This document shows positions 37,101-45,505 of a stretch of DNA of 64,000 nucleotides, in pieces. Location of the stretch: contig NZ_QBUC01000009.1 of the NCBI RefSeq assembly GCF_003058165.1, positions 84,174-148,173 of the forward strand. Reading direction: 5' to 3'. Below the pieces are notes generated by a model that saw only the letters and a list, made by a program, of their open reading frames with translations, was not told where the DNA came from and did not search any database. Made by a program: the position numbers and the translations under genes. Position 1 is the first letter of the stretch, and each line of letters begins with the position of its first letter. This DNA comes from Paenisporosarcina sp. OV554 (GTDB taxonomy: Bacteria > Bacillota > Bacilli > Bacillales_A > Planococcaceae).

Positions 37101-39618
37101 AACTGGATTTTCCGTAAGCGATCCGGTTAATAAAACGTATATCGGAATGTATGTAGATTCTACTCCAGCAGATTCTACAAACCCAGCTTTATACAATTGG
37201 TCATTGATTAAAGGTGCTGATGGAAGTCAAGGAATACAAGGACCTCCAGGAGCAAATGGTCAAACATCTTATCTTCATATTGCCTATGCAACTAATTCAA
37301 CCGGATCAACAGGATTCAGTACGACAGATCCAGTGGGGAAAACCTACATTGGTACTTATACAGATTTTGTTTCTGCTGATTCGAGTAACGCATCGGTATA
37401 TGCTTGGTCGCTAATAAAAGGTGATACAGGAGCCACTGGTCCTACCGGTGCAACTGGGTCTCAGGGTGTTCAAGGTCCACCTGGAGCAAATGGACAATCC
37501 TTATATACATGGATAAAGTATGCCGATACGGTAGCTGGAGCAGGAATGACTGATACTCCGGCAGGAAAAACATATATCGGGTTAGCTTACAATAAGGTCA
37601 CAGCGACAGAGAGCCTAACGGCCACTGATTATGCTTGGTCATTAATTCAAGGAGCAACAGGAAATACCGGTGCAGATGGAGTCACTTATTATACCTGGGT
37701 AAAATACGGAGATTCAGCATCAGGTGCAGGTCTCTCGGATTCTCCTACAGGGAAAACATACATCGGTTTGGCTTACAATAAAACATCATCAACTGAAAGT
37801 ACAACGGCAGCAGATTATACCTGGTCTCTAATAAAGGGTGATACTGGAGCAACTGGGGCAACCGGAGCTCAAGGTCCTGCTGGGGAATTAAATTTAATTA
37901 ACAACCCGAACAATAGCGGAAATGTGACAGGTTGGGTCGGAACGACATACGCGACGACTCCTTTCGTGGACGGTCGGACAGTCGGAGTTGCATTATCAAC
38001 TTCAGCAGCTAGTGTTATGCGTTCATCAGATTACTTCGAGATTGAGACGAATAAGATGTATGAGTTTTCCGTTTGGCTGAAGCGAGATAACATCAATACT
38101 AACTACTTCGGGATTACAGTAATAAATGCTGCGGGAGCAAATATTGGAGTCTATCCGATAGCTGTTGCTACAGGGGTAAAAACAGCCACATTGAATACCA
38201 ACCCTTATTTCTGGTCAGGAGCTCAATCGGCGAATGCTTGGGTACGACATGTGGGATATATTATTCCTGCTGGAGTTGATTTAACAGATCCCGAGCTCAT
38301 TAAAGCTCTAGGTGAGAATGTTACTACTATTTATCAATTTCCAGGGGATGCCGATAGAGCCTTAATGAGAATCGGTAACTACAATAACACTGTTACATCG
38401 AATCAACACATCGCCTTCCCACTAGTTAAAGAGGTTGATGTTTCCATTCTTCAAGCGAACAAGGCGAAGAACGAAGCTTTACGGACTGGAACGTTTGTAG
38501 ACGGATGGTCTTATCAAGGAACCATAGAAATTGATGGCGGTAAACTGAGAGCAGATACTGTTGACGCGGCAATACTTAAAGGTGGAACGGTAATCGCTGG
38601 TGATATTATCTTCGAAGGCGAGCTTCGTGGTGCTACAGGCACATACAGTGGTCGAGTAAACATTGGGGATTACTTAACGCAAGGTAATGTTGTGATTGAT
38701 TCGGAGATAGTGAATGGTGCGTATGTTCGAGTACAGTCTAAACCAACTGGGAATATAGACAATGCCACGATATTACAGGCAGGTACAATGGCAGTTGACT
38801 GGTACGATGCTGGCACAGGTATTCGTCATACCTCTAGGCTCAAACAAATTGGTGCAATCCTTGGCTTATATCCAGAAAAGATAGGAACTACAGCTGCTAC
38901 AACATTCGATATTGACCTTGATGAGGTACAGGTAAAGAAATTTACTACTAGCGGTAAGGTAATTGTAGCAATAAATGACGATGCGATAACACTTAACTAT
39001 CCTACTGGTGACAATGCTTATTTAGCATACACCGAGAACGGAATACGTAAAGCCTACGTTGGTTATGGTGGTAATGGTGCGACACAATTCACTTTACAAA
39101 ATGATAACGCTAATGGTTCACACACACTAATGGGTCCTACAGGCGGCCACCGTGTTGACATTGACACCAACGGTAGTGATGGTCATACGCGCATTCGCGG
39201 CTCAATTGGTCCAATCATTAAATTCTTAAAAACGGCTGAAACAATACAGTTCCGTAACTTTGCAGATTCTGCTTACGCTTCTATTGTATCGTCCGGTCAC
39301 ACGACAGTTTCTAAAAGAGAGTATAAAAAGAATATAAGCCTATATGAAGGGGATGGACTAGGAGAGATTGTCACAACGCCAATAAGAGAATGGCAATATA
39401 ATAGTGATTTCGAATGGGAAATTAAGCGATTAGGCATAATTGTAGATGAAGCACCATTAGAAGTTCTTGATCTAACAGGTGAAGGCGTTGATTCATATGC
39501 AATGGCTGCACTTGCTTGGAGAGCGATTCAGCAACTTAGTGAAAAATTAACAACAGCGGTCGAAACTATCCAAACCCTAGAAGGGAAAATACAAATTTTA
39601 GAGGAGGCGGCAATTTAA
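34171..39618 (+). CDS. tail fibre with Tal N-terminus, ten collagen-like modules and S74 chaperone
   Basis: GTG at 34171 overlaps the Dit stop. The first 390 residues resemble tail endopeptidase/Tal baseplate proteins. Residues about 532-1240 are ten modules, each with a (I/L)KYxD...GKxYIGLAYNK...ES...DYxWSLI unit and a collagen-like Gly-x-y run of 6-33 residues. A beta-rich region follows, then a C-terminal S74 domain (near 1712-1815, with KREYKKNISLY and GIIVDEAP), an autocleaving chaperone for trimeric fibres. This is the host-recognition fibre. Confidence 0.92.
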   Translation: MIHILDGQTDALLGFLDGNGDKVFWDDEIEQDVIGKNIKKFTMLSSIPEATHIKDLNRLLVLHERGGWQEFVIYEHEVDDEKLHVYGVGSESGMNRKVIAPTKHEGFTLKQYVDLATSGTEWTAGYIEYAGIKTLTFDTHLLPYDFLTRVETAFKVVELSFRVEIKGSHVIGRYVDAVERIGNAYSGKEFVNAKDLIGVSKKVYNDRIVTALHAIGPEREDGTRLTAFITDEAAFQRWNYKGLHIIAIYEPETEDGDMTLDRLTQLGKAALKKRIDSVVEYSISAVDLAPVFGHEAVYLGDSVRIKDTDFNPPLYAEARIINVKRPIKRVDEDMPGEKEYIIGEVVEFKEEDVLKTFRELQKQYGLRVIKSPTAPPGNSNIIWIKTDPSSTFEVAHTWDGFEWIPITPTEAADIGAETPEGALSQALELYLNIVNTEKAHTDNKYTSIYSNVDLPTGTAKTNLLNAKTGYNTAYTNLINSINAARVDEVTTVAEKIDVDTKYNLYRGALSALATRFEEATRAIEQEKTLNSRFYTWIKYADTPTTGMSDTPEGKKYLGIAYNNETSTESSLYADYSWSLIEGEKGDTGIEGPPGDNGESLYTWIKYADDANGNGISDLPTGKKYLGISYNNLSASESSLRTDYSWSLLEGPQGIQGPSGPNGQTLYTWLKYGDSPTTGMSDVPTGKKYIGLAYNKTTPTESSTYADYAWSLIEGPTGPTGSQGIQGPVGPNGEITYVWIKYADTPTTGITDSPTGKKYLGIAYNKLTQTESTNYADYSWSLIEGPQGIAGPTGSQGIQGPQGPQGQTLYTWLKYADSPTTGMNDLPSGKAYIGLSYNKTTATESTIYGDYTWSLIKGETGNTGVQGPSGPNGESLYTWIKYGTSATGAGLTDNPANMTYIGVAYNKPTITESTTAADYTWSLIQGPQGPTGATGAQGIQGLQGIQGPTGATGIQGPVGANGVSSYTHIAYATNATGTTGFSVSDPVNKTYIGMYVDSTPADSTNPALYNWSLIKGADGSQGIQGPPGANGQTSYLHIAYATNSTGSTGFSTTDPVGKTYIGTYTDFVSADSSNASVYAWSLIKGDTGATGPTGATGSQGVQGPPGANGQSLYTWIKYADTVAGAGMTDTPAGKTYIGLAYNKVTATESLTATDYAWSLIQGATGNTGADGVTYYTWVKYGDSASGAGLSDSPTGKTYIGLAYNKTSSTESTTAADYTWSLIKGDTGATGATGAQGPAGELNLINNPNNSGNVTGWVGTTYATTPFVDGRTVGVALSTSAASVMRSSDYFEIETNKMYEFSVWLKRDNINTNYFGITVINAAGANIGVYPIAVATGVKTATLNTNPYFWSGAQSANAWVRHVGYIIPAGVDLTDPELIKALGENVTTIYQFPGDADRALMRIGNYNNTVTSNQHIAFPLVKEVDVSILQANKAKNEALRTGTFVDGWSYQGTIEIDGGKLRADTVDAAILKGGTVIAGDIIFEGELRGATGTYSGRVNIGDYLTQGNVVIDSEIVNGAYVRVQSKPTGNIDNATILQAGTMAVDWYDAGTGIRHTSRLKQIGAILGLYPEKIGTTAATTFDIDLDEVQVKKFTTSGKVIVAINDDAITLNYPTGDNAYLAYTENGIRKAYVGYGGNGATQFTLQNDNANGSHTLMGPTGGHRVDIDTNGSDGHTRIRGSIGPIIKFLKTAETIQFRNFADSAYASIVSSGHTTVSKREYKKNISLYEGDGLGEIVTTPIREWQYNSDFEWEIKRLGIIVDEAPLEVLDLTGEGVDSYAMAALAWRAIQQLSEKLTTAVETIQTLEGKIQILEEAAI

Positions 39619-39807
39619 ATGAAGATAGATATCAGCAAAATCACTGCGGCAGCCCAGGCAGAATTAGGTGCTCTGGGTATGGAAAAAATCATATTTGGAC
39701 TACAACTCGAACACGTGCAAGAAGAGAATAAACAGTTAAGAGAAGAAAATGAACAGTTAAGAGTTGAAAATGAACAACTAAAACAACCACAAGAGGCATC
39801 CGCATAG
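39619..39807 (+). CDS. small coiled-coil protein after the fibre gene
   Basis: The 62-residue protein starts directly at the fibre stop. Its last 35 residues are a leucine-zipper-like heptad run (NKQLREENEQLRVENEQL). It may trimerise or bind the fibre base, but that is inference. Confidence 0.7.
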   Translation: MKIDISKITAAAQAELGALGMEKIIFGLQLEHVQEENKQLREENEQLRVENEQLKQPQEASA

Positions 39808-39882
39808 GGTGTCTTTATTCGTTTGCAGGATTCTCTCCTCTTTTGTCGAATATTGGATGAAAGAGAAAGGAAGGGATTAAGT

Positions 39883-40194
39883 ATGAAAGTTGAAATCAAT
39901 GTAGTACCGCCAGGCGGAGGGGAAACAAACTACACCATACCTCTGGCTGAAAACTCTTATTTTATGCCTCGTGCAGGCGAGTATATTAATATTCGAGAAG
40001 AAGATGGTATGAGCGCTTTTTATGTAAGGAATATTCATTATTTTTGTGAAAAACCTCAAACTAAGTTTTTAGTTGAAAACGTGGTAATTGAGGCTGAGCC
40101 TGTATTGCTACCTGAAGGAATTGGATCAGAGGGACACAACAAGGTGTGTTTATCCATGCAAGTGAGTAAGGAATACCCAACAACAATATATTGA
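39883..40194 (+). CDS. small phage protein, 103 residues
   Basis: ATG at 39883 follows GAAAGGAAGGG; an upstream start at 39823 lacks a site. The product (MKVEINVVPPGGGETNY) is beta-rich with several Tyr and Phe. Function is unknown. A terminator follows. Confidence 0.6.
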   Translation: MKVEINVVPPGGGETNYTIPLAENSYFMPRAGEYINIREEDGMSAFYVRNIHYFCEKPQTKFLVENVVIEAEPVLLPEGIGSEGHNKVCLSMQVSKEYPTTIY

Positions 40195-40201
40195 ATAATT
40201 G

Positions 40202-40227
40202 AGAACGTCCAAGCGGGCGTTCTTTTT
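40202..40227 (+). terminator. rho-independent terminator
   Basis: GAACGTCC and GGGCGTTC form a stem with an AAGC loop followed by TTTTTG. A near copy lies at 40508-40532. Confidence 0.85.
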
Positions 40228-40290
40228 GTTTACCTGAAAAGAATTCGTCCTCTTACGTAAAATAATGAATAAATGGGGGGCGGAAAAGGT

Positions 40291-40491
40291 GTGAAGAGGA
40301 TTTTTAAATTTAAGAATGGTGATCGGGTCACTGTACCTATTGCAGACCATAACTCAAAATATTGGTATGTAATCGTTAATTTACGCACAATTAAAGAAAA
40401 AGATATTCCAATCATTTTTGACATGGGGAATGGAGAAACGTATGAAAGTAGTGGTAAAGAGCTCGATTCCGTTGAATTGAAATTCAAATAA
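40291..40491 (+). CDS. small phage protein, 66 residues
   Basis: GTG at 40291 is preferred because GGGGGG lies 9 bases upstream; ATG at 40273 would add six residues. The product begins MKRIFKFKNGDRVTVPIAD. Function is unknown. It lies between two related terminators. Confidence 0.55.
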   Translation: MKRIFKFKNGDRVTVPIADHNSKYWYVIVNLRTIKEKDIPIIFDMGNGETYESSGKELDSVELKFK

Positions 40492-40507
40492 ATATGATTA
40501 AATTCAG

Positions 40508-40532
40508 AACGTCCAATAGGGCGTTCTTTTTG
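40508..40532 (+). terminator. rho-independent terminator, near copy of the one at 40202
   Basis: GAACGTCC and GGGCGTTC flank AATA and are followed by TTTTTG. The two copies frame the small gene at 40291. Confidence 0.85.
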
Positions 40533-40555
40533 TTTTCTAAAGAAAGGGTGAGAGT

Positions 40556-40915
40556 ATGGTTCAGGAAGAGACGCAACAAAACAAGCTAATCGAAAAAATG
40601 ACGGATAGCGTCAATTCATTAAACGTCAATTTTGCGAGAGTTGAGGGGAAGATAGACGCAGCTCTTGAACTGAAAAAGGACGTCGGAATGTTATCGGAAA
40701 AGCTGGATGTCCTTAAAGTTGGGCATGTGACAGCTGTTAATGAGTTGAAAGATGCCAAAGATGATATTCAAATTCTGTTTCGAAAATCTAAAGAACGTGA
40801 GCAAAAAGCAGATTCTGACCGAAAATGGGTTGTTGGTGCGATTATATCCCTATGTGGTCTAGGATTAACGGTTATTGGTCTTGGTGTAGCAGTCATTAAT
40901 ATGTTGATCAAATAA
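40556..40915 (+). CDS. XhlA-like haemolysin/lysis accessory protein
   Basis: The 119-residue protein has a coiled coil (residues 10-80) and a C-terminal transmembrane helix (VVGAIISLCGLGLTVIGLGVAVIN). This layout and the place before the holin match XhlA of PBSX-type lysis cassettes. Confidence 0.82.
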   Translation: MVQEETQQNKLIEKMTDSVNSLNVNFARVEGKIDAALELKKDVGMLSEKLDVLKVGHVTAVNELKDAKDDIQILFRKSKEREQKADSDRKWVVGAIISLCGLGLTVIGLGVAVINMLIK

Positions 40916-40934
40916 AATTCAGGAGGAAAACAAG

Positions 40935-41183
40935 ATGAATACAAACTTACCTTTCGACAAGGGAATGGTCGTACGTACGGTTATTCTCTTTTTAGCGTGG
41001 TTGAATCAATATCTACAATTAAATGGTTACAACACTCTTCCTTTTAATGATGCACAAGTTGAGATGGGTGTTTCAGCTTTGGTTACATTTTTCGCTTCAA
41101 TGTGGTCCTGGTGGAAGAATAATAACGTCCGTTATAAAGCACGACGCAACGATCAGTATTTAAAAGAAAAGGGGCTGAAATAG
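40935..41183 (+). CDS. holin, SPP1 family
   Basis: The 82-residue protein has two hydrophobic segments (VVRTVILFLAWLNQYLQ and MGVSALVTFFASMWSWW) and a charged tail (YKARRNDQYLKEKG). This is the SPP1-type holin pattern. It would open the membrane for the amidase encoded next. Confidence 0.88.
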   Translation: MNTNLPFDKGMVVRTVILFLAWLNQYLQLNGYNTLPFNDAQVEMGVSALVTFFASMWSWWKNNNVRYKARRNDQYLKEKGLK

Positions 41184-42254
41184 ATGCGTCTATTAAAACA
41201 CGGATCTAAAATAGGCAACGCTACTGTCATTGTCGATATTGTTCAAAAGGGAAATCCTGAGATTCGTCCAGGCATTCCGATGAATCCAAAGTATTTTACA
41301 GACCATGATACAGGAAACTCTGGTCGTGGTGCTGATGCGAAAATGCACAATCGATATATTCACAATATGGCTAGTTATAAACCGAAAGATACAAATCACG
41401 TTTCATGGCATATTTCCTTGGATGAAAATTTTATCATTCAACATCTTCCTTTTGATGAGCCAGCTTTCCATTGTGGTGACGGTTGGGGTCTTAATTCCGG
41501 AAACCGTACCTCTATCGGAGTAGAAAAATGTATGCATCAGGGTGCGGATCGTAACAAGATTGAAGCGAACGCCATTGCTTTATATGTTTACTTGTTAAAA
41601 GAGTTTAAATTTCCAATTACAAGCGTTCGACCTCATCAGTCCTGGAGCGGTAAATACTGTCCCCAAGTAATTTTAAATAAATATGGTTTTTTCAAACCGT
41701 ACCGAGACAAAATTGAAGCTGCTTATAAAGGAAGTCCAATTAATGTAACACCCGGAGTAAATAGCTATTTGCAAAATGGTGATACAGGTGCTGCTGTTAA
41801 GGATTTACAAGAGCATTTAATTAAAGTCGGGCTCAAGTTGAGTGTAGATGGAAGTTTTGGACCTGCTACTGAAAAGGCATTAAAAGCCTTTCAAACAGCT
41901 AACAGTTTAAAAGTAGATGGGTTTTATGGTCCTGCAACTAAATCAAAACTAGAAGCAGTAGTGAAGAGTCCTGATGTTAAACCAGTGAGTAAACCAGTTG
42001 TAAAAGAGGAGGAAGAAGATATGTTAGGAAAAGCAATAGTGATTGGATCATTAAATGATTATGCAGCTGCAGAGACTTTATCAATACGACTAAATGTACC
42101 TATTTATCCACGAGGAGCGATTGATGGAGAAGTAGCAAAAGAGTTAATTGTTGTAGGTGGCGATAAAAAAGGATTAAAAGCTGATAAGATTACAAATTTA
42201 TCTGGCGGTAATCGATTTGAGACTGCTGCTAATGTACAAAAATATTTAAAATAA
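41184..42254 (+). CDS. endolysin: N-acetylmuramoyl-L-alanine amidase
   Basis: The 356-residue enzyme cuts peptidoglycan at the amide bond. The Amidase_2 domain (residues 20-165) shows the zinc ligands in FTDHDTG and RPHQSWSGKYCP. A PG_binding_1 domain follows (near 195-255, with GSFGPATEKALKAFQ), then a cell-wall binding repeat 2-like segment (near 285-356). It starts at the holin stop. A weak terminator with CATCC/GGGTG follows at 42266. Confidence 0.93.
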   Translation: MRLLKHGSKIGNATVIVDIVQKGNPEIRPGIPMNPKYFTDHDTGNSGRGADAKMHNRYIHNMASYKPKDTNHVSWHISLDENFIIQHLPFDEPAFHCGDGWGLNSGNRTSIGVEKCMHQGADRNKIEANAIALYVYLLKEFKFPITSVRPHQSWSGKYCPQVILNKYGFFKPYRDKIEAAYKGSPINVTPGVNSYLQNGDTGAAVKDLQEHLIKVGLKLSVDGSFGPATEKALKAFQTANSLKVDGFYGPATKSKLEAVVKSPDVKPVSKPVVKEEEEDMLGKAIVIGSLNDYAAAETLSIRLNVPIYPRGAIDGEVAKELIVVGGDKKGLKADKITNLSGGNRFETAANVQKYLK

Positions 42255-42367
42255 CTGTCTGGCCATCCTTAATTGGGTGTTCTTTGTCTTTTTATGTAAA
42301 ATTTTTAAAGGAAAACCCCCTTATTTTGTCGAATCTATGGATAGACACTAATAGGGGGAATAAATAG

Positions 42368-43318
42368 ATGGCAACTACTTATAAAACATTACATTTTCAC
42401 CAGTTATCAATTTATAAAAGAAGATTTGTTCGGAAAGGTAAAGAAGCCGACTTCATGATAAAGGACCATTTAACAGTAGCTCAAGTGAATTTAAAACTTG
42501 ATGATATAATTTCAAATAAAACTACAAATAACTGTATTAGTATCCAAAAAGAATTTGAAACAGATTCCACTACTTTGGAAATATTACAAAGTGACGATAA
42601 ATTTATTTTTGCACGAATGGGAAAAGAAAAGGATATGAGAGCATATCATCTTAGAGAAGAAAGAACTTTTAAGGCAGAACAAATACTAAAACGTAACAAT
42701 CAAATTTTCGAGGTGTTTACATATTTACTAATTGATAGGGAAACATTGATAATTTCATATTTGCATGAAATGTCAGCACCATCAATTTTAAGAATTGGGG
42801 AACTATTCACAAACCTATACAATATCGAACAGTTATTTGGCGAGGTTGCATCAGTAAGTGTGGAAGATGCGATTCCATTTTTGAGTGAAAAAGACAGTAT
42901 TGGAACTGTAACTTTTCAGACAACGTTGCCACCTTCTGACTCGAAATTGTGGAATGAGGAAATTACTGGTTTGGATAGAGCAACTTATGAGAGTATAGAA
43001 AATCTTAAAAGTGTAGAAATCACAGTAAAACTTGTTGCGGAACGTAATAAAGATACATTTCCGGATAAAAGCTTACTTGGCAATGTACTTAGAAAAATTT
43101 CAAGTATATCTAGTAAAGTAAAAGTGAAAGCTAAGAATGAAAATGAATTAAATCAGGAACATCTTTTAATAAATAATCCACTAACCAAAAAGGTCAGTTT
43201 TAACTTTAATAAAGACTTGCAAGATGTTATTGAGATACAAACGGATATTTATAATAATATGGTGAAGGTCTACAATGATAATAAAAAAGAAGTCCTGAAA
43301 TATTGTAAAGTAGAATGA
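42368..43318 (+). CDS. unknown cytosolic protein, first of a two-gene accessory pair
   Basis: The 316-residue protein follows AGGGGGAA and has no signal peptide or membrane helix. It is mixed alpha/beta and charged, with KSVEITVKLVAERNKDTF and a C-terminal helix. I recognise no family. The next gene, 20 bases on, encodes a four-helix membrane protein and ends in a terminator. The pair's sizes resemble the RexA/RexB exclusion pair of lambda, but only in layout. Confidence 0.75.
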   Translation: MATTYKTLHFHQLSIYKRRFVRKGKEADFMIKDHLTVAQVNLKLDDIISNKTTNNCISIQKEFETDSTTLEILQSDDKFIFARMGKEKDMRAYHLREERTFKAEQILKRNNQIFEVFTYLLIDRETLIISYLHEMSAPSILRIGELFTNLYNIEQLFGEVASVSVEDAIPFLSEKDSIGTVTFQTTLPPSDSKLWNEEITGLDRATYESIENLKSVEITVKLVAERNKDTFPDKSLLGNVLRKISSISSKVKVKAKNENELNQEHLLINNPLTKKVSFNFNKDLQDVIEIQTDIYNNMVKVYNDNKKEVLKYCKVE

Positions 43319-43338
43319 AACATTAAGGGGAGAAGGAC

Positions 43339-43791
43339 ATGTTACGAAAATATATTCGACGTAATATCCCTAATTTAACTGTCCTTTTAATTATTGGAAT
43401 AGTTATGTACTATGCATTTATTAATGATTTTATTGGAACGAAAACAATTAAAAGAAGTAGTCATGTAGAATTACTAACAATTAATTCAATATTCATTGGT
43501 TTTCTTTACACTACATTGGGCGTGCTAGTGGGTTTCTTAGGAAACACCAAAATTGCTAATTTAGATCGCTCGGGCTATATGGATGAATACTATAATACTA
43601 TTTATTTTGGTTTGTTTTTCTTTATAACTTCAGCAGTTTGTGGTTTAACGGGAATATTCGTAAAAAAATTAGAATTAAATACAATTTTGTATTTAGTCGA
43701 ACAGATATCAATTATTGCTGGATTATGCTTTTTCATAAAAGCAATAATAAACCTTTCTTCCATTATTAAAAAAGTGAGAAATAACTTGTAA
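43339..43791 (+). CDS. four-helix membrane protein, second of the accessory pair
   Basis: The 150-residue protein follows AAGGGGAGAAGG. Hydrophobic helices lie near residues 12-33, 45-67, 85-108 and 115-138. I recognise no family. It is co-transcribed with the gene at 42368 and followed by a strong terminator. It could be an effector that acts on the membrane; this is inference. Confidence 0.75.
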   Translation: MLRKYIRRNIPNLTVLLIIGIVMYYAFINDFIGTKTIKRSSHVELLTINSIFIGFLYTTLGVLVGFLGNTKIANLDRSGYMDEYYNTIYFGLFFFITSAVCGLTGIFVKKLELNTILYLVEQISIIAGLCFFIKAIINLSSIIKKVRNNL

Positions 43792-43817
43792 AGCACCTCT
43801 AACCAGGTGCTTTTTAA
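43791..43817 (+). terminator. rho-independent terminator after the accessory pair
   Basis: AGCACCT and AGGTGCT form a perfect stem around CTAACC, followed by TTTTAATTT. Confidence 0.85.
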
Positions 43818-43892
43818 TTTACCCAAATATCGAACTTTAATAAAGGATTTACCCTCAACTATATTGAAATAAATAAGCAAAGGGGGATAAAT

Positions 43893-44195
43893 ATGAAATG
43901 TTTGAAATGTAATATGCCTTTTTCACCTGATGACATTTTGGTAATGGAAGATCATGAATTGCCAGTTTGTGATGTATGCGATGCAGAGGAATATCACTTT
44001 CTTGTTGATTACGATGGGAGTGAGGATTTTTTTGAGTTCTTAGGGAAACAAGTTAGTAAAAAGATTTGTATTGAATGTATACGTGGTCAATATGAGTTAG
44101 TGAGTATTATGTACGGAAATCCAGTAAAAGCTGCAGTGATTTGTCCATCTTGCAATGCCAAAGATAAAATGAGTGTGTACATAAAATTTGTTTGA
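43893..44195 (+). CDS. zinc-ribbon protein, copy 1
   Basis: The 100-residue protein has CLKC, CDVC, CIEC and CPSC pairs, enough for two zinc sites. It follows AAAGGGGG. The gene at 46173 is a close copy over the full length (about 85 percent by eye). Function is unknown. The copies flank the two secreted-protein genes. Confidence 0.75.
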   Translation: MKCLKCNMPFSPDDILVMEDHELPVCDVCDAEEYHFLVDYDGSEDFFEFLGKQVSKKICIECIRGQYELVSIMYGNPVKAAVICPSCNAKDKMSVYIKFV

Positions 44196-44315
44196 GCATT
44201 TCTGCTGAGGTGCTTGTTTATTTACCTATTATCTCACTGTAACAAGAGACAATCATATTGGTGATTTATTAAATAATTAGCAGAACAAACCAAAGCAATA
44301 TTAATAAGAAATATC

Positions 44316-44348
44316 AAAATAGTCACTTCGTAAGCGAGTGACTATTTT
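44316..44348. terminator. bidirectional-looking terminator hairpin
   Basis: AAAATAGTCACT and AGTGACTATTTT form a perfect 12-bp stem. It lies in the 331-bp gap between the zinc-ribbon gene and the M23 gene. Confidence 0.75.
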
Positions 44349-44476
44349 GCGTTTTATATCTAAATTTGTCGAATGTTGGATTAAATGGAACTATAGGCAG
44401 AATTTATTCGCATTACTATTGTTACTATTTGTAAAAATAAGTTACAAATGGAATTTATATATGGTAGGTTTATTAC

Positions 44477-44501
44477 TAATATTACAGAAATAGTAATATT
44501 A
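44477..44501. promoter_or_regulatory. inverted repeat upstream of the M23 gene
   Basis: TAATATTAC and GTAATATTA are perfect 9-bp arms around AGAAATA, ending 27 bp before the M23 gene. It may be an operator or a leader hairpin. The remaining gap (44196-44527) shows no gene. Confidence 0.45.
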
Positions 44502-44527
44502 AAAATAGAATTCTAGGGGACAAGAAA

Positions 44528-45451
44528 ATGAAAAAAAATCAAGTATTCAAAATGCTTCTAAGTTTGATATTAATAGTTTCAATGTTTGGAGGATTCACTT
44601 CAGGAAAAGCATCAGCTGCTCAATCATTTACTAAACCTGCAACTGGTACGTACACAAGTGGTTTTGGTTGGAGAACGATGGATGGAGTTACATCTTTTCA
44701 CTACGGACAGGATATTGCTAATAACAATACGAACAGTCCGATTACTGCATCAGCAGCTGGAACTGTAATTAAGTCGGAAACTCATTCTAGCTATGGTGAA
44801 TGGATATTAGTAAGACATAGTATTGGCGGAAAAACATACGAGACCGCTTATGCCCACATGATAACAGGTTCAAGAAAAGTTGGCGTTGGTAGTACTGTAG
44901 CTCAAGGACAATTATTAGGTTATATGGGTAGTACAGGTAACTCAACTGGTCAGCATTTGCATTTTGAATTACACGTTGGAACTTGGAACGGATCGAGAAC
45001 AAATGCAGTTGATCCAATTCCATATTTAAACGGAACAATTAATGTAGCACCTACTTATCATGAATATGATGGAACTTACGCTTCACTTAGAACTAAAAGT
45101 TTAACAGGTGGAAGTACAATAAACTTATATGGTAATCCGGGATATGGGATTATTGGAACATTAGATGTTGGAGATCAATTTAAAGTGTATTCAAGAGCTC
45201 TAGGTAGTGATCAAAAATATTATTACGCTGTTGGTGGCGGTTACGTACATCAAGACAATGGAACTGTGACTCAATATACTGGATCAGTTAAGTCTGGCAC
45301 AACTGTATACGTATATGATGCTCCTAATGGCAATGTGAAACAAGCTATCAGCGCTGGATCTACATATACTCTAATTGGAGCTAGAGATGGTTGGTATGCT
45401 ATTGATTCAACTAACTGGTTTAAAGCTACAGACTTAAACGTTACGAAATAA
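44528..45451 (+). CDS. secreted M23 metallopeptidase
   Basis: A signal peptide (residues 1-30, ending in SGKASAA) is followed by a LytM/M23 domain with HYGQDIAN near residue 57 and GQHLHFELH near 140, the zinc ligands of peptidoglycan endopeptidases. The C-terminal part (180-307) is beta-rich and may bind cell wall. It is transcribed apart from the lysis genes and has a Sec signal, so it looks like lysogenic conversion or a cell-wall effector, not the endolysin. Confidence 0.88.
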   Translation: MKKNQVFKMLLSLILIVSMFGGFTSGKASAAQSFTKPATGTYTSGFGWRTMDGVTSFHYGQDIANNNTNSPITASAAGTVIKSETHSSYGEWILVRHSIGGKTYETAYAHMITGSRKVGVGSTVAQGQLLGYMGSTGNSTGQHLHFELHVGTWNGSRTNAVDPIPYLNGTINVAPTYHEYDGTYASLRTKSLTGGSTINLYGNPGYGIIGTLDVGDQFKVYSRALGSDQKYYYAVGGGYVHQDNGTVTQYTGSVKSGTTVYVYDAPNGNVKQAISAGSTYTLIGARDGWYAIDSTNWFKATDLNVTK

Positions 45452-45505
45452 ATAAATTTCCAACTATTGTTACAAATTAAATATTACTAGGAGGATTTAC
45501 ATTTA

